Shown here: positions 37,476 to 49,759 of the stretch, piece by piece
Layout: every line of letters begins with the position of its first letter
Numbering within the stretch: position 1 is the first letter of the stretch
The notes under the pieces: model-generated
What the model saw: the letters and a program-made list of their open reading frames with translations, nothing else
Databases searched by the model: none
Told to the model about the DNA's origin: nothing
NCBI GenBank assembly: GCA_003508835.1
Contig: PUFA01000210.1
Span: 1,554,501-1,618,500, forward strand
From: Eonycteris spelaea
Lineage: Eukaryota > Chordata > Mammalia > Chiroptera > Pteropodidae
Direction of reading: 5' to 3'
DNA: 64,000 nt
Translations under genes and position numbers: made by a program

Positions 37476-37859
37476 ATTAATGCTCATCCCCTTCCTTCTC
37501 TCTCCTTCCTCCTTATCTCCCAAAGAGTAATTCTACCTCCTGCATCTCTGGCCAGATGGTAGTCTAGGGATTCAGGAGGCCAAGCAAAGCCAGGAATAGT
37601 CCTTGGGGTCAAATAGGAAGACCCCACTGCTTTCTAATGGAGCCTGAGTTTGGCAGAGATGGTCATTCGCTCTTAAACGAGCAGTGAGTGCGCAGCTTAC
37701 CTGCCCAGGGAGGAAGGGGTTTTAGAGAGGAGGAGAGCACGGTGCTCCCTTGGAGAATGGGGCTTTGTCTAGATTTTGTGTCCATCCCATGGCAGAATGG
37801 GGCTCTGAGTAGAGAGAAAGGAAGGCTTCAGATGACTCCTGTCCCAAAGACAAGGCCTG

Positions 37860-38030
37860 AGTCTCAGGACCCCCGCATTCTGCTGTGTGAACTTGGGCAA
37901 GTTTCCCTCCTGAGTCTCAGCGTTTGTAAAGCGGGCACAACAGCAAATACTGTCAGAGCACCAGGAAGGCCAAGTAAGGATGCGCCAACATGTAAGCCCA
38001 GAGCTCTGCACGGATGCCAGAATTAAATGT
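37860..38030 (+). repeat. MIR SINE
   Basis: gtgaacttgggcaagtttcc, gagtctcagcgtttgtaaag and gtaagcccagagctctgcac follow MIR order. Confidence 0.65.
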
Positions 38031-38149
38031 GAGGCCTGTGGAAGGGGGTGTAAGCCGGCTCTGCCTGGGCTGCTTACTGTCGGGATGCATAAGGGTGCTT
38101 TTCCACCTCCCTCATTGTTCTGAGAGGGAAAGGAAGCACCTTCGGAGCT

Positions 38150-38260
38150 GATTCAATCCCATGTACCTCCCTTTTTGGATGGATGGATGAGGGAGGTGGC
38201 CCAGAGAAGTCGAGTGACCTGCCTAAGATGATACAGCAAGTTATCATGTCTCTGGGTGTC
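38150..38260 (+). repeat. MIR-like 3' fragment
   Basis: cccagagaagtcgagtgacctgcc and atacagcaag resemble the MIR 3' region. Confidence 0.4.
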
Positions 38261-38427
38261 TTGCCATACAAATTTGCTTCCTCAGTGTTTCAGAATCCAG
38301 ACTTTTATTTTCTTACTTGCTTTCACTTAGCCAAATAACCCCAGCCTTGCTCACCTTGGTTTCCTCAGGGCTTATCAAGGGCATATTAGGGCTTACAGAT
38401 GGACATCCAGTAACAGGGAGGTCACTG

Positions 38428-38450
38428 ATATATAGAGATGGTCTATATAT
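38428..38450. other. Short AT-rich hairpin
   Basis: ATATATAGA and TCTATATAT form perfect 9-base arms around a 5-base loop (gatgg). Confidence 0.5.
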
Positions 38451-39369
38451 AGTCTCCATCCTCACTGAAAGAGGAAAATGTGTTTAAACTGCAGCATGAG
38501 GGAGTGAGGTTAGACACCAGGAAGAACTGTCATAAGAGACACAGTGAGGGTTGAGGAGTCTGGTGTCTCTCCAGAGACTCCCCGCCACATCGGGATGAGT
38601 TGAGTGGGGCATGGTGACATGACCCTGATGCAGGGGGATGGATGTGATGGTTTCTCAAAGCTTTCTCAGCTCATGTCTCCTGACATACTTGGTTTTCCTA
38701 AAGTTTCTTCTCCACTCCCAATTAGCCTCTGCCTATCTAGTTCTCTGAGAGGTGCTTCTAATTGTAGAGGCGGAAGTAGAAGATTGCAGGGGCCAAGGGT
38801 GTAGGAAGGATGGGGCTGAGGTGGGGAGAGGAAGGACCAAGCTGCTAATCCCCACTGTCAGGCAGTAAGCCTCTGTTCCTAGCCCCGCTGCTGCTGTCCG
38901 TGGGGGAAAGCCGTCAGGCAATTTTTATGGCTTCCTATGAACCTTTGATAAATTGTCTTTGAAAGGGCCCTTTCTTACAATGGTTTATGCCTCAACAAAG
39001 GTTAATGGTGAAATATCAAGATGCCAAAGGGACTCTGAGGTGGACTGTGCAGGGGAACTCTGGCCTCTTACTGGCTCTGAGCCCCAAGTCCATGGAACCC
39101 ACCTTTCTGATGGTGGGAGAGGGATGTTCAGATGGCAGCTCTGGAGCCCTGCCTGAGAGCCAGTGGCCATAGGACTAAAGGAGACCTCTAGGCAGGGCAG
39201 GGAGGCTGGTCTTCCAGAAAGGATGTGCCAGGCAGTGAGAATGGAGGAATTAAGTTAGACAAGAAGCAGAATTTTCTGACACTGCCTTGAGCTACCAGAG
39301 AGGTCATGGAATAGCCTCAGGTGCTCTGGCTGACCAGAGAGCAGTGGCCATTTGCAGTGCATGTTGAAG

Positions 39370-39520
39370 AGCATTTCCCCTCAGTTATTACCTTGAACCT
39401 CATGATGAGCCATGAGGCAGGCGGGGCAGGGCAGGGCAGGGCAGGGCAGGGAAATGTGGGCTCAGCAGGCTCGGAGGGTTGCCCAGCATCGCACAGGAGG
39501 GATTTGAGCTGGAACCTGAA
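39370..39520 (+). repeat. MIR fragment containing a (GGGCA)n expansion
   Basis: The MIR 3' phrases cctcatgatgagccatgagg and ggttgcccagcatcgcacagg bracket a five-to-six-copy GGGCA tandem repeat (39423-39451) where the usual gaaactgaggc would be. Confidence 0.6.
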
Positions 39521-39754
39521 CTTGACAGGTCCAGAGTGGTTTCCCCATAGCACCCTCGCCCCACAGCCTCCTGCATCCTGCCCTCACCGTCCCCAGCCGG
39601 CCCCGCCTGGACAAACACAAGGCGACATCGCTGACCCTGAGCTGGCTTGTGTTCCTAGTGCTCCCTCCCTCTAGCCTGGTCCTGGAGCCCTTTCGTGGTT
39701 CCAGGGCAGGCGGCCCAACACCTCTGCTCCAACTCAGGGCCCGGCACAAAATTT

Positions 39755-40335
39755 AAGGGCATGTCAGAAGCCTCAGCCACGGAGATGAACAATATTCTAA
39801 TGAAAATTAAAAATATCGAACCTAGTAAACATACCCATGGACAACAAAATATCACGATTTTAAATAAAGACAGGACAATAAACTGAAATTATTTAAAAAT
39901 GGTTTAAGATGGTCACTTGGTCAGAGACATGATGAAACATGGAAATTCTCTCAAAAGTGAGATAAACAAAATGAAGCATATTATTATTATTATTGTGCAT
40001 GTGCTTTCATCAAACCAGTAAAGTGAAATGTAATAAACTCTTGTTTTTGCTGTAAATGAAACATTTAGGGTTAAAATACTATTGAGTTTAATACATCGGC
40101 TTTTAAATGTTTCAAAAATTTTAAAGTAATTTAATGTTCTGAAGAGAAAATTAACCATTAAAAATTACGCAAATTCATGTAGGTGAGGGAACACATTTTT
40201 CTTCCTGACTCAGGCTCCAGTATGACTTGGTGCTGTTACTGATCTTGTTTTTATTTAACATTTTGATATTTTGTTCAGAAATTAATCTTTTTTTTTGCAT
40301 TAATTTCGATTTTTAAAAACGGTGCATTGACTATT
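39755..40335. other. AT-rich island of unknown origin
   Basis: About 580 bp at much lower GC than both sides begin sharply after the cagggcccggcac phrase. It contains TAA and ATT microsatellite (39979-39998) and long A/T stretches. It could be a decayed transposon, but I recognise no family and no open frame of interest. Confidence 0.4.
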
Positions 40336-40939
40336 GTTTATCTAGATTACTACATTTTTTGATGCTTCTGAAATTTGATGCCTCAGCCTAACCTTGGTCC
40401 TACTCCACTGTTCCCCAGAGAGAAAAGGTGCCCCTCCTTTCCTGTGGGGACAAAACGCAGGCCAGCTCCTCAGGCTCTTGGACCCACCCGGGGACTGTTC
40501 AAGCTTAGAATTGTCCCAGGGGAAGTGAGCACTGGGGTGGAAGCAGGCTGCCAGGGGAAGATAGATGGGCTCCAGAGGCCCTACAGATAGAGATGTGCAG
40601 CCATTCCGAGGGCCATCCATCAAGTCCCCATTGCATGACACTCACCTCAAGCAGGCCAAAAGGCCCCAGGTTCTCAGGGAGTGGGAGGCAGGGAGGAACC
40701 TGGTGAGCAGAGGCTGCAGCAGGCTCTGAGCTGCTGCCCAGAAAAGGGTGAGCATCATTTAGGGCCACCGAGCGGTGCACGGACCAGTTCTGGGGGTGCT
40801 GTGCACTAAGCTGGTCCCCTCTTAGCCCGTCTTCCAGGCAGGCCCCAGCCCTGGTACTCAGACCCTGGGCTGGGCTGGAGGCTGGAAGGGACTGAAGAAG
40901 ACAGGGGAGGAAGTGAAGCAGGTGAGGGGGCAAAGTAGG

Positions 40940-41400
40940 GGTGGGCATGAAAACTTGATCTTCTTTGCCTCCTCAGAAACCTCCAGTAGTTTTGCCCTGT
41001 TTGCAATATGGAGGGTGACCCCCTCCGCTTGACTTCGAGGCCCTCTGTCAGCTGGCCCCCATCTCTACTGCCCCCTGACTCACCCAAGGTCTTCCACGTG
41101 AACCCCCTCTCTGCTCCCTATCTTTAGGGCCCTCTGCCCTCCCTGGCTGACCTCAGAGTGGTTCACGCTCCAGTTCCAAGTCCTGCCTCCTCCCTGAAGC
41201 CCTCCCTGACTCTCCATGCCCTCACTGTCCCCTCATTGTCCCACTTCTTCTCACAGCCTAGTTTCCTTATGGAACCATTTGCTGTATGTACAAGTAGCCC
41301 CCCTAAGCAGACTTTGAATTCTCTGAGGGCCTGGGTGATGGATGTTTCCTCCTCAGAGCCAGCACGTGCTAGCAGCCAGGCCTTAGGAATGAGGTGGCTC
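40940..41400 (+). repeat. L2 LINE fragment
   Basis: ctccctgaagccctccctgac, ggaaccatttgctgtatgtac and gaattctctgagggcctggg are L2 3' phrases. Confidence 0.6.
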
Positions 41401-41649
41401 TGAGGGTGCTCTCAGATCTGTGGCTCTCAGGTGTGCGGAGGGCAGGAGGCAGGGTATCTACCTGAGGAGAGGGGCCCTGCAAGTGTCCCAGTCAGGATCA
41501 TGGGGCAGGAGTGGAGCTCAGAGATCACACCTAGTCTGTCTCTGGAGTTCTCTTTCTGATGTTTCAGCAAGTGGCAACTCCACCCTAAGAGCAGGGCAGG
41601 CCCAACGCCTTGGGGTGCCCTTGACTTTGTCTCTCACACCCCAATTGCT

Positions 41650-42290
41650 GTGGCTCCACCACTGAAATATACACAGAGCTCATTCCTTCTCACACCTGCA
41701 CTGTTACTGCCCTAGGCAGTCGCCGTGAACTAACACCTGGACCACACAGTGACTCAAAGCTTTTGGTGGTTTCTTATCTCAAGAAGAGTAAACATCTGAA
41801 GTCATTACAGTGGTCTGCAAGATCCTACCAGATAAGCCCCTTGCCCCCTCTGACCTCATCGCCATACCACTTTCCCTTTTATTCCCTCTGTGTCAGTCAC
41901 ACAAGCTCTTTGCTGTTCCTGGAAAAGGACAAGAACACTCCTGCCCAGGGTCTTTGCACTCACTGTCCCCCTGACTGGAACGCTCTGTCTCCAAAGGTTT
42001 GCTTGGCTCACGCCTTTGCTTTCTTCTGGTCTTTGGTTATATGTTACTACTCAAAGAGGCCTTTCCTGGTATCCGTATCAAACAGCACCTCTGCACCCCA
42101 TTTTCCACCTCCTCACCCTGCTTTTGCTTTGCTTTATGGCACTCATGACATTACAGTATTTGTTAGCTAATTGTCTGTCTCTTCCACTGGGAAAAGCTCT
42201 ATGAGAACAGCGACTTTTTCTCTTTTGTTCACCATTATAACTTTAGTGCTTAGACCAGCAGTGTACACAGTAGGTGCTTAATATAAATGG
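41650..42290 (+). repeat. L2 LINE 3' end, well preserved
   Basis: The L2 end reads in full order: ggtctgcaagatcctaccag, ctctgacctcatcgccatac, gtctttgcactcactgtcc, tgactggaacgctctgtctc, gcctttcctggtatccgt, agctctatgagaacagcgac and cagtaggtgcttaatataaatgg. An open frame of 135 codons (41763-42170) is inside this LINE and is not a gene. Confidence 0.85.
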
Positions 42291-42429
42291 CTTAGCTTAG
42301 CTGCCTGATGGGAGACAAAGTTCTCCCATCTGCATAGGGCTGGACGGACTTCCATCCCGTCAGGGCACATCCAGCTCTCACGGTCTGGTCGAAGCCCATC
42401 TGCCCCGATGGTCTCCACTTTGCATTAGG

Positions 42430-42600
42430 TTAGCGCTTCACACTTTTCCAATAGCTTTCACATATGGGGTCTGAATCATCTTCTTGGCAATCCTGGAGGC
42501 TCACAGTGGTAAAGTGAGATGTCTCAGGTCACCTGCCAGTTGGAGGTAGAGACTGGGTCAGAGCTTGGGCCCCGGGGCCCAGCCTTGTCATGTGAGCCCT
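42430..42600 (+). repeat. MIR SINE
   Basis: gcttcacacttttccaatag, then ggcaatcctggaggctcac and gtcaggtcacctgccagttgg-like sequence. Confidence 0.6.
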
Positions 42601-42734
42601 GCAGGGTTGCCTGTGGCCTGGGTTATGTGTGCTCTATGAGCCCCAGGCCCAGGCCCAGGCCAGCCCCTTGGGAGGTTTCTGAGCCAACCCCTGGTCTCTC
42701 CAGTCTGGACACAGTGCCACGTGAGCCACTGCTC

Positions 42735-42790
42735 TTGCTTATTTTATGATGAGGAATGATTATAATAAAGGACATTAATCACAGGGAATG
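42735..42790. promoter_or_regulatory. Short TAAT-rich block
   Basis: gaatgattataataaagg and acattaatcacagggaatg stand in GC-rich surroundings. It is only a weak regulatory candidate. Confidence 0.15.
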
Positions 42791-42869
42791 ACGATGGCTT
42801 GCACTTGGGGATTCTGTAGCCTGGTTTTGCTGAAGAGCTCAGGGTGCTTCCATTCATTTCAAAGAGCCT

Positions 42870-42995
42870 CTATGTACAGTGAGGACATTCAAAAACACTT
42901 GCTGCTATTTTATAGTTAGGAAAACAGGGACTTGGAAAGCTGCAATAACTTGCCTAAGGTCTCAGAGTAAGTCAGGGGAGGGATTAAAGCAAATA
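42870..42995 (+). repeat. MIR 3' fragment
   Basis: ttttatagttaggaaaacaggg, then aacttgcctaaggtctcagag. Confidence 0.6.
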
Positions 42996-43179
42996 CAGCA
43001 TGGTGCAACACCCAACAAAACCCTAATTGTGATGTTTGGCAATTTCTATGGTGTAAATACTTCCATTATAGCCGATTTCAAGCTATCTACATGTCACCGA
43101 GCACCAGATCTCATGGGCCAGTATGAGCTGCTTCCAGCATAGCACTGAGCCAAGGTGACAGCTTCTCACTTCTCTTCAG

Positions 43180-43340
43180 AACTTGACCATCTGCAAAACA
43201 CTTTCGCAGGCAGCACTTGCCTAAATCACAACCCTATAGATAGGCAGCTATTACGGGCATTGTCAAAGAGAAAACTGGGGCCATGTGCCCTTGCAGGGAA
43301 TGCTGGCCAAACAGGGACTGGTGAACTGGAACAGTGAAAG
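43180..43340 (+). repeat. MIR fragment
   Basis: gcctaaatcacaaccctatagat, then ggcattgtcaaagagaaaactgg. Confidence 0.5.
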
Positions 43341-43489
43341 AGCAATGAAAAACCCAGTCTGGTTAAGTCCTCTGTCCCTTCTTAATCAATCAGAGCAGGC
43401 CTCGGGCTCCGGAACACACTGGATGGCTGCTGCTGAAGGTCAAGCTGCCTTAGCTTGCAGGTGACCTTGGTGGTCATTCATCTGTTTCA

Positions 43490-43870
43490 CCAACTTTACT
43501 GAGTGCTGCTATCTGTTGGGTCTGGGCTGGGCGCTAGGGGCAGAGAGCAAGGAGGCCTGGTCCCTGACCACAGGGGACACATAGAACTGTGAGACACCCA
43601 CAGAACTCAGGACTGTGTGGTACATGCTGTCACAGGGAGGTGCTGACACTATGGAGACCTAGAAAGAATCCCAAACAGGATGGGGCGGTTCAGAGGGCTG
43701 AGCCTGAAGGGGCCTACGCAGCATGCTAGAGGATGGGGGAGTCTTCCGTACAGGAAGGTGAGATAGGATCGTGTGTGTAAATGCTTGAGAGAAGTGAGTA
43801 AGTTGGGAACACGTAGCGGGGAGAGCTAAGGCTGGAGGCAGGTGGATCCTAAGTCAGACGTTCTTCCCCA
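43490..43870 (-). repeat. L2 LINE 3' fragment
   Basis: The reverse L2 order is seen on the plus strand: tttactgagtgctgctatctg, ctgggcgctaggggcagag and gcctggtccctgaccac. Confidence 0.55.
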
Positions 43871-44419
43871 GGGCTTCTGTTTCTGCATCACCTGGTACCC
43901 AGTGCCTTTCCAGCTGTCATATTCCATGACTTCATGATTCTGAGCCTGTTCAGTCTCTATGAGTTTGCTACTGAAATTTGGAGTGCCATCAGGCAGATGC
44001 CAGCCTGGCCAGAGTCATTCAAAACCACATTTGGATTCCAGATCTTGGCAAACTGACCTCCTGTGTGCCAGTCTTAAATCCTTGGCTTCCTAGAGCTCAG
44101 TGGAGGCATAAAAGGTATCTGCTACCTGTGCCTTGCCCTCCCTGTCCCCAGGGGTGAGGATGGTGTGGGGTCGGCAGATGCCTATACATGGATTTTAGTC
44201 ATAAGATGCCAGGGCTGGTGGGAGCTGGCAGGGCATGCTGTGTGTCAGGGAGAGAGGTGGGGTGGGTTCTCACATGTGGATGGCTGACAGAGGGGCAGAT
44301 GGCCAAGGCCCCAACCTACTCTGGGTGCCCCAAAGAAGCCCTTAGCAGCTGTGTGAGAAGTCACAGTGCTGAAGAGAGATGCCCCAGGAGCCCCAGAAAT
44401 CCATCCCTAACTGTTCATG

Positions 44420-44642
44420 TTTTCCCAGCCTCACCATCAGACTCATGAGTGAAGGACACTTTGAGAAGGCCCAGCCTCTCCTACGTCTAATTACAACAAG
44501 ACACCCTGAGCGAGAACGTTCCATAGAGCTGTGTTTAGTTTCCTGACCTGCAGAAACTGTGCAAGCTACTAAGTGATACCTGTTGTCTGAAGCCCCTGAG
44601 TTTGGAGGTGATGGGTTACATAGCAATAGACAACTAGAACAG
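44420..44642 (+). mobile_element. MaLR-type LTR 3' fragment
   Basis: The end has gaagcccctgagtttggagg followed by gttacatagcaatagacaac, the usual MLT1-like terminus. The 5' limit is uncertain. Confidence 0.55.
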
Positions 44643-44749
44643 CTTTTGCAGAAATGGCCAGCCAATTCTCGAAGGTACCTGTGCTCAGAACATTATGAGC
44701 ACTGTGCTGTTTGTAATATGCCTTCTTATACACATTTGTCTTGCTTTTG

Positions 44750-44920
44750 TTGATAACCCCAAACACTGGCAGGGCAGGTATTCTTCATTCTTATTGTGTA
44801 GTTGAAGAAACTGAGGGTCAGAGAGTCTAAGTGATTTGGACAAGGGCACACAGTACTACTAGGGCCTAGGAATCAGACTGTCACTCTGGTACCTTCTCTA
44901 TCACACCGTGGCTCCTCTGC
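44750..44920 (+). repeat. MIR SINE
   Basis: cattcttattgtgtagttgaagaaactgagg, then gatttggacaagggcacacag. Confidence 0.7.
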
Positions 44921-45473
44921 AGCTCATTTCTCAACTCCATGAGACCCCAGGTTTTTGGCCAAGTTCAGAGTGGGGAGCGGGTGTTATGGAGGCAATAGAA
45001 AGGAACACCTCTGCGAAGGTAAGGTGGAGCACAGATCCTGGAAAAGGAAGTAAGTCCAGGGAAGGTATCTAGGAATTGAGGGCTAGTCCAGGTGTGCTGG
45101 GCAGGGAGTCAGGGCTCAGCCAAGAGGGACAGACACAGATCCTAAGTCCTGGGAACTTGTCTCTGGACTGTGGAAGCTGGGCAGGCCCCCCAGTGCTACA
45201 ATCACCCACAACTGCTTCTTGGAGGCACAGGAGGGTGGGAGGGCCCTGCTGGTGAGGAACCAAGTGGTGGTGGTGGTGGGGGGAGGGGCACACTCTCAGA
45301 GCAGAGGTGATGGCAGAGGAAATGTGCTCCTGGACTCCTCAGAGAGTCCTTTTAGATAGCAGGGTGAATACTAGCCAGGGCAGCTACATAAATGAGCTTA
45401 CTTCATATGGGGGATGTAACTGTGCGTGCCACCTTTCAGGGCCTGTTTGCCTGTTTACTGTTAATAATAATAA

Positions 45474-45495
45474 TGTGTGTGTGTGTGTGCGTGTG
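45474..45495. repeat. (GT)n microsatellite
   Basis: About eleven GT units with one GC follow an AATAAT run. Confidence 0.85.
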
Positions 45496-45734
45496 GGCAT
45501 GTCTCTCCCTCTTCATCAAAATGACAGAGAGGGGCCGTTTTCTGTGTGCCCGGCATCTCTCTGCTCTCACCAGTGTGTATGTAGCACAACAAAGGTAGAC
45601 CTGCCTGGTACTTTTGTGGTTCACACAAATCATTCAGGTCTCCCAGTGCCGCAGACCACAGTCAGCTGATTGATTATGTAATGGCCACAGTGCTCTCTTG
45701 TCAGAACTTGCCTCTGCTCTTCAGAATCAGCTCA

Positions 45735-45835
45735 AGGAGGCTAGAGGACTCTTTATGGATGAAGATGCTAGGGCCCCAAGAAGTAAGGTGATTTGCCCCA
45801 GGTTGCACACCTGGCTCCCAGGGTTCCTCTCCTGA
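45735..45835 (+). repeat. MIR-like fragment
   Basis: tatggatgaagatgctaggg, then gtaaggtgatttgccccagg. Confidence 0.5.
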
Positions 45836-46179
45836 TGGTGAGCCACTCTGGATGAGAAAGTACTCATTTTGTTCATCAGGTGCAGAAGCCATGCTGACTG
45901 CACATGTGAGTGCCCAAAGGTGGCTAGCATCGCAGCAGGCATCACTTTTTCAGGGGGCCTGCTGCTCTTGGGGACAGAGAGGTTTCTATACTGGTCCTGG
46001 TGGGAGTTTAGTGCAGTTCCTTCTTCAGCTGCCAGCACTTTTTCTCAGCCAAGCCTGGGGCTGAGTAGAGGTTCCAGACAACTAAGCCATGGTTTCTAGC
46101 TCCAGTTATACACACAGCCCTTCCCATCCTCTCTAGAGGCCTGCAGGTAATTGGGGCAGGTGTCAGGCTCAGAGGCAAG

Positions 46180-46310
46180 TGTACTCCCCATGTGAAAGAT
46201 GAGGATATGAGATTCAGAGAGTTCAGAGGACTTGCCCCACATCTGCATCTCACTGGGCTGGACTGGGAAGGTTGAATAGTAGGCGCAGAGTCAGGTGGTC
46301 CTCAAATCAA
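46180..46310 (+). repeat. MIR-like fragment
   Basis: catgtgaaagatgaggatatg, agagttcagaggacttgccc and gtaggcgcagagtcagg. Confidence 0.5.
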
Positions 46311-46429
46311 AACCTTAAGATGGGGAAAAGAAAGGGACCATAATGGGGAGTTCAGCTTCTTCCCCCAAATGATGGATCAGCTGAGATGAAAAGGGGATTG
46401 TTGGGGAGAAAACAAGCGTTTCTGCACTC

Positions 46430-46745
46430 CGAGTATTCCCCTCATTAATTTTAATCTAATTTGATCACAACATTCCTCAGTAAACAGCAGCCTACCTTTA
46501 ATAAGTCAGGCTCTTCCCCCGACCCTGCAATTGTGTTGCTAATCAGCCCATGTATCAGGGAAGACTTGCTGCTAATTGTCACGAGGCTTCGTCCTATCCT
46601 GTGCCAGGTAAGGGATGGCAGCGAGAGATAATTATAATCAGATCTAATTAGTAATTATAACAGATCCTGACTAGAAATTATTTTCAGTTAAATATTCCCA
46701 GAGAGGTGCTAATAGTCTCTGGGGCACGCCGCGTGCCACAGACAT
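46430..46745. promoter_or_regulatory. TAAT-rich candidate conserved noncoding element
   Basis: About 315 bp of non-repetitive DNA carry at least ten homeodomain-type cores, including ctcattaattttaatctaat, gttgctaatcagccc, ctgctaattgtcacg, gataattataatcagatc and ctaattagtaattataac. There are also GATA-like sites. No transposon family is recognised. The density is far above the flanks. Enhancer function is inferred. Confidence 0.45.
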
Positions 46746-47176
46746 GGGGGAAGGGGCTTTTGAGGGGCTTGTGCCTTCATACCCCGTGACTTTCATCCTC
46801 TGATCTTCCAGTGAGTACAGGAGACTCATAGAACACGTGGATTGGGGTCAGGAGGTGGGTGGGCGCCTCAGGCAGAGCAGATGGGCGACCGGGTCACCTG
46901 GTTCCTGTGGGCAGCCCTTTCTCCCCATGCATTCCAAAGGGCCACCCACACTGGGACCTGCAAATGCCAGTTGTCGAATGGTTCGGGACCCCGAGGCCTA
47001 GAAACTCCTGGATCATTCAAGAAACTGTACATTGCTTAGACATCATGAGATATTTGCTGCTAGAGTCATTGTTGAATTGAATGAGATTTAAAAAAATTAC
47101 ATAGGCCTCCTCTGGCTAACAAAAATGAGGGGAGTAACTCTTCACCTCCACTTTAGCAGTCTGAGCTTGTCTCTGT

Positions 47177-47208
47177 GTTTTTTCTTTTCTTTTCTTTTCT
47201 TTTTTTTA
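47177..47208. repeat. (TTTTC)n low-complexity tract
   Basis: TTTTC units end in a T run. Confidence 0.85.
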
Positions 47209-47219
47209 ATCTCTAGCAA

Positions 47220-47860
47220 GTGCTTCAGCAACCTCTTGCTTGTTCTACCTCTGTTAACCAGGATCTAACCAACCAGCACTTTCCTGCCTTCAGATTGGTG
47301 CCCCATGCATCACACACGGCTGGCTCTCTTCCTGGAATCATCAGACAGGGTGATGAACTCCCTCAGACACCTATGATGGGTCCCACTGCTCAAAACCATG
47401 CTGAACTCCCGCATGGCTCAAGGCCTCTCCCGCTGAGCCTCACCTTCCACTCTGCTTCCTCATCCACCCAACCACCCCAGCACCGGCTCTTCTCCTGGCG
47501 GTGCGGGTGGTGGCGTTCGTTGGGTTCTCTGTGCCTCTGTTCCTGTTATCATGATTATTTTTTCATCTTCAGCTACTAAAATCCTACCCATTCTACCCAG
47601 GGAGAGTTCAATAACCACTTTTCTTGTGAAGTCTTCCCAGATTTTCTCAGTTGAAACGAACACTTTCTACTTTGCCTATACGTTCAAACACTTTTATTCT
47701 GCCTTGTATGACAGTAAGTGGTTTATGTTTTCTTTCTCCTGTGGCTATAAACTCCTTGAGGGCACAGATGTTGTTTCACTATTTCTGCATCCCACCTTCG
47801 TATCTAACACAATGCTTTTACACATAGTAGGAATTTAATAAAGATTCGGTGAATGGAGGG
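47220..47860 (+). repeat. L2 LINE 3' end
   Basis: ctataaactccttgagggca, gcatcccaccttcgtatcta and gtaggaatttaataaagattcgg form a clear L2 end. The upstream half is less certain. Confidence 0.7.
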
Positions 47861-49189
47861 GTGAGTGAATTAATGGGAAGCTTGCACTCACTGACTACAA
47901 TAAGATATTAAGGTAAATCCTTCCAGGAAGCTGACTTCTCCATGTCCAGATCCAAGCCTTTGAATTTGTCCCTGCTACTGGATGTTGTTGGGTTTTTGGG
48001 GTAGGATTAGGCAGAATTTGGCCAGAAGACTCAGGAATGCCAGCATCCTGTTTAAACCAGCCTTCTCAAAGCCATAGGAGGCTATCGTGCACTTGCAGTA
48101 AGGACAGTTAATGTGACTGAGGAGCTGTAGTTTTAGTTGTATTTAGTTTTAATTAACCCAAAATTAAAGTCAAATGGGCACGTGTGCTAGTGGCTGCCGG
48201 ATTGGGCCATGCAGCTCTAGAGGCTCCACTGGGAGTCCTCAGAGACCCCAAGGCCCAGGAGAGCACGAAGGGTCTCAAACCAAAGCCTATTTTGTGTCAA
48301 ACGAGCCTGGCCACAAGTTATTCTGGAGACTCACATTAGTTCAGTGGAAAAACGGGATATATTTTCAACGTGTCCTTGCATTTTTCAGTCTTGGTGTGGT
48401 TACGGCACTGATCTGATAATTCTCCATTAACCAGGGAAACAGCACTCCCTGACCAGTCGGGAACTGCGCGTGAAGTTTTACCTAATTCGCTGCCTGCTGA
48501 GCAGATCCCGCTAGGCTGTCTGGGGTCCTGTCTATGGTACACACTCTGGGGCATTTTCATAATAGGCAGTGAGTGGAAAACAGCGTTTAGTGCCAAGTTC
48601 TGGGCTCCTTACAACATGGCAGCTGTTAGTAGGGAAGGAACACGCTGCCCGTTCATCTCTGAGAAATTTTTGCTTCAAATCTCACCTAAAACTCTCCCGC
48701 CAGCCTGCCCTTGGCAACTCCGCTGGCATGACCGGGGGCTGCCGGCCTTCTGCCTGCCTTCACCACCTCCTCATATTACTGTTTCTAGTTTATCCCCGGT
48801 CCACACTGTGTCTCCTGGAAACAGGTCTATGCCTGGGGTTAGGGGATCAGGGGCAGCAGACTTGAATGCATCAAGTGGCTGAGGTAGGCGACAGCCAATG
48901 GGGACAGGTGGGCCATATCACACTAAGTGGAGCAGCCACTGCACATTTGTTGTCAAGCAGGCAAATGGGACTAATGTTGCCAGATCTTTGCAAAAGAAGC
49001 CAGAAATCTGCATTTTTTTTTTAATACAAAGCCCTCTAGAAACTTAAATGTTGGCAACAAATTAAAAAGCTCTAAAGATGCTCCGGGAGCTAACGAGATG
49101 TGCCTGATGTCTCATCTGGCCCGATCTGGTCTGCCACTTGCCAGCTGCCATGTGCGAACATGGGTTCAGTGATTCCCATGGTCTCTGCC

Positions 49190-49265
49190 CACTCTGGTGT
49201 CCCTTCATTCTTCGACAGACCCCTAGCACAGAGCAGGCATTCGACATACCTTGTTGGATCAACAC
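49190..49265 (+). repeat. L2-like terminal fragment
   Basis: acccctagcacagagcagg followed by cattcgacataccttgttgg resembles the L2 end. Confidence 0.4.
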
Positions 49266-49759
49266 ATCTATTAGGGAAGGAAAGAGCTTTAGACTCCTCG
49301 TGGGTGTGAGGCTTGGGAGGCCTGTCCTGGGAGCACATACCACAGCCTCCCACCCATTCCCCTAGGGAGATAAGAGGGGGCAGCTCCTCTATCCAGCTGA
49401 GGTCAGAAGAAACTGTCCCCTCTGGAGGGAAGGAGGTTCACTTAAGCACTGGTTCACAGTGAGGGTTACAATCCTCCCCCTGGAGAACCATTTCCTGCTA
49501 TGGATGTTTAAGACCAGCGGCAGGAGAATCACTTTCCCTTTTAAAAAAATCTTTTGGTACTGTGTCTCTAGTCAATAAATAAGTAGGAAATAAAGGATTT
49601 GCAAGAAAATAGAATGTAGTCAAAAGGTAAATTCTGGGCTTAAAAGCCCCTGAGAGACTGGCACAGACTTGGAAATGTTTTCTAGTTTGATGCAGGTTTC
49701 TTCTCTCAGCCCAGCTTTCTGGCTCTCCGATTTGCATCTCAGAAAGGTAATCTTTAAAA

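Noticed and set aside
41763..42170. Plus-strand frame of 135 codons
   Set aside because: It lies wholly within an L2 LINE 3' end.
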